From Candidatus Omnitrophota bacterium (lineage in GTDB: Bacteria; Omnitrophota; Gorgyraeia; 2-02-FULL-51-18): a stretch of DNA of 7,538 bases. The DNA lies in NCBI GenBank assembly GCA_023247935.1, contig JAHFFM010000092.1:1-7538 (forward strand), given 5' to 3'. The first letter of the stretch is position 1. Each line of letters opens with the position of its first letter. Below are positions 6,432 to 7,538 of the stretch, piece after piece. A program made the translations under genes and the position numbers. Under the pieces are notes generated by a model, which was given only the letters and a program-made list of their open reading frames with translations, was not told the origin of the DNA and ran no database searches.

Positions 6432-6830
6432 TTAGAAAAGAGGTTTTACGTTTTTTCGAATTTCTCGATTACGGAATTCTGGGAACTTTGATGCGACATC
6501 GTACACGCGTCGCGCCACATCTTCGTTGTACACATGGGAAGTCTCGCTCCTGGCTTTCATTGCCTCAAACCAGGCATCTGAGTCAAGAATAAGGTTTACC
6601 TTGAAACCGAATTGAATGGCTTCCCTCGGGCTATTGCAAATGACCCCGAAAAGTTCAGCCGCCGCCTGGAGCGCCTTCCAGGAAAGCTCAAAAGAATATT
6701 CAAAGCGCTGGATGGTGGCATCGCGTACAATCAGATTGAACGGCTGAGTCTGAACCGCTTCTTTCAAAGTTTGAATGGCTCGCCGCAAAATTTTTATATC
6801 GGCATCAATTCTGACAGCCATCTGGATCAA
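6432..6830 (-). CDS. HEPN-type nucleotidyltransferase substrate-binding protein (HI0074 family), without MNT partner
   Basis: 132 residues from a TTG at 6830, or 129 from the ATG at 6821. The TTG is preferred because a GGAG lies 4 nt before it but 13 nt before the ATG. Family features are RFEYSFELSWKALQ (42-55), SPREAIQFGF (67-76) and ARSETSHVYNEDVA (93-106). The last contains the HEPN R-x4-H motif (Arg94, His99) followed by Tyr101; the usual Asn after the Arg is Ser95. Family members form helical bundles paired with a minimal nucleotidyltransferase (MNT) encoded next door. In some MNT-HEPN pairs the HEPN protein is an RNase toxin and the MNT an antitoxin that modifies it. No MNT gene lies next to this one in the window. 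It starts 16 bp after the upstream gene and is probably cotranscribed with it. Confidence 0.87.
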   Translation of the reverse strand: MIQMAVRIDADIKILRRAIQTLKEAVQTQPFNLIVRDATIQRFEYSFELSWKALQAAAELFGVICNSPREAIQFGFKVNLILDSDAWFEAMKARSETSHVYNEDVARRVYDVASKFPEFRNREIRKNVKPLF

Positions 6831-6846
6831 GGCGCTCCGCTATTTC

Positions 6847-7538
6847 TTATGCCGAGGCGGTTGTGGCCTGGAGAAGCTCGTAAAGCGCTTTGATGTCTTC
6901 CATGACGCGCTTCACGGCGTAGAAAAGCAGGCCCTGTTGCTTGAAGTAGTTCAGCAAGACGGAACCCTCATTAACGTTCACAAGAGCGAATGGCGCTCCA
7001 TTTGCCTTGAATCGCGCAATGGCTGCCCAAACAACCAACATGGTTTGATTGGTTTTCATCGTGGAATCCAGCATGCTGAGCACGGCCAATTTTTGGGACG
7101 CCGCGTTTCTGGCTTGCACCACTTGAGCAATGCCTTGCTCAGATGAAGGCGCAAGTATCGTCGCTGTCACTATAGGTTTATCTAATTGATTCGCGAGTTT
7201 GGCGAGATCCAATCCCTTAATTACAGGGATATGGAGCTCCGTCAAGCCTCTTAATGTATCGTCGGGCAAGCTGGCGCCTTCGGGAATGGCGATGACAAGA
7301 GATTTCGCAAGACCCGTGGCTTCAATAATGCGGCGAGTTTGCGGCTCAAGTCTGGCGCCAAACGCATCCGAACTGATGACAATCGCCTCGCTGGCAAGGG
7401 TATCTGTTTTCTCTAAATGCTTTCTCAATCCTGTAATAAGCAATGCTTCGGAGACATGATTCTCGTAAATGCCTGAACCACCCGGCAAACTTTGCCCGCC
7501 CGTAACCTTTGCCAGAACTCTATCTAAAATCTCAGCTT
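6847..7538 (-). CDS. C-terminal part of an unrecognised protein (5' end outside window)
   Basis: The frame is open from the window edge to a TAA at 6847, giving 229 visible residues. A TTG at 7488 could serve as a start, but the frame upstream stays open and protein-like (AEILDRVLAKVTGGQSLPGG) and no good ribosome-binding site is seen, so a larger protein is more likely. The sequence alternates hydrophobic strands and helices (EAIVISSDAF, KSLVIAIPEGA, KPIVTATILAPSS, APFALVNVNEGS), as in an alpha/beta Rossmann-like fold. It has no visible cysteine, signal peptide or membrane segment, so it is probably cytoplasmic. No catalytic motif is recognised and no function is proposed. It is the upstream gene of a probable operon with the HEPN gene. 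Confidence 0.75.
   Translation of the reverse strand, partial: AEILDRVLAKVTGGQSLPGGSGIYENHVSEALLITGLRKHLEKTDTLASEAIVISSDAFGARLEPQTRRIIEATGLAKSLVIAIPEGASLPDDTLRGLTELHIPVIKGLDLAKLANQLDKPIVTATILAPSSEQGIAQVVQARNAASQKLAVLSMLDSTMKTNQTMLVVWAAIARFKANGAPFALVNVNEGSVLLNYFKQQGLLFYAVKRVMEDIKALYELLQATTASA

Noticed and set aside
1802..7538. A combined defence island (SNF2 + ATPase + HEPN)
   Set aside because: No known defence system has this composition, the genes are not in one operon, and the SNF2 gene lacks the partner genes of DISARM-like systems. Adjacency alone is not enough.

Overview
The window is bacterial (an Lgt-type lipoprotein enzyme, YebC, Shine-Dalgarno sites, sigma70-like promoters, standard stop codons). 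The sequence alone does not fix the phylum. Most genes look moderate in GC, and the ATPase gene at 5125-6273 is visibly AT-richer than its neighbours. The mix of housekeeping genes, toxin-antitoxin-type genes and an unrecognised large protein would suit an uncultured Gram-negative-type lineage, but that is only an impression.

Left part (1-1669), all on the minus strand. A promoter with an embedded inverted-repeat operator (about 1626-1669) drives a Phd/YefM-type antitoxin (1365-1616). A PIN-domain (VapC-like) toxin (995-1375) overlaps it, and an Lgt-type prolipoprotein diacylglyceryl transferase (273-989) starts only 5 bp after the toxin stop. The start of yebC (1-232) follows, with its own extended -10 promoter. 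The toxin-antitoxin promoter may therefore also feed an envelope-biogenesis gene.

Centre (1670-5059, plus strand). A 185-bp divergent intergenic region leads into an intact 1085-residue SWIM zinc-finger/SNF2-family ATPase with all core helicase motifs.

Right part (5060-7538, minus strand). A DUF4143-type AAA ATPase gene (5125-6273) lies directly behind the SNF2 gene. It is bracketed by two copies of a 49-bp sequence (47/49 identical) that is the 3' end of the SNF2 coding region. The distal copy (6373-6421) is a coding relic that still reads in frame to the same stop. The arrangement suggests that the ATPase gene was inserted at, or recombined into, the end of the SNF2 gene. Beyond the relic lie an orphan HEPN-type nucleotidyltransferase substrate-binding protein (HI0074 family; 6432-6830) and, 16 bp upstream of it, the C-terminal part of a larger protein I do not recognise (6847-7538, running off the window).

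There is no gene-free stretch over 300 bases. The two largest gaps (1617-1801 and 6274-6431) are promoter regions, the latter also holding the SNF2 relic. I see no tRNA, rRNA, CRISPR array, transposase or integrase.
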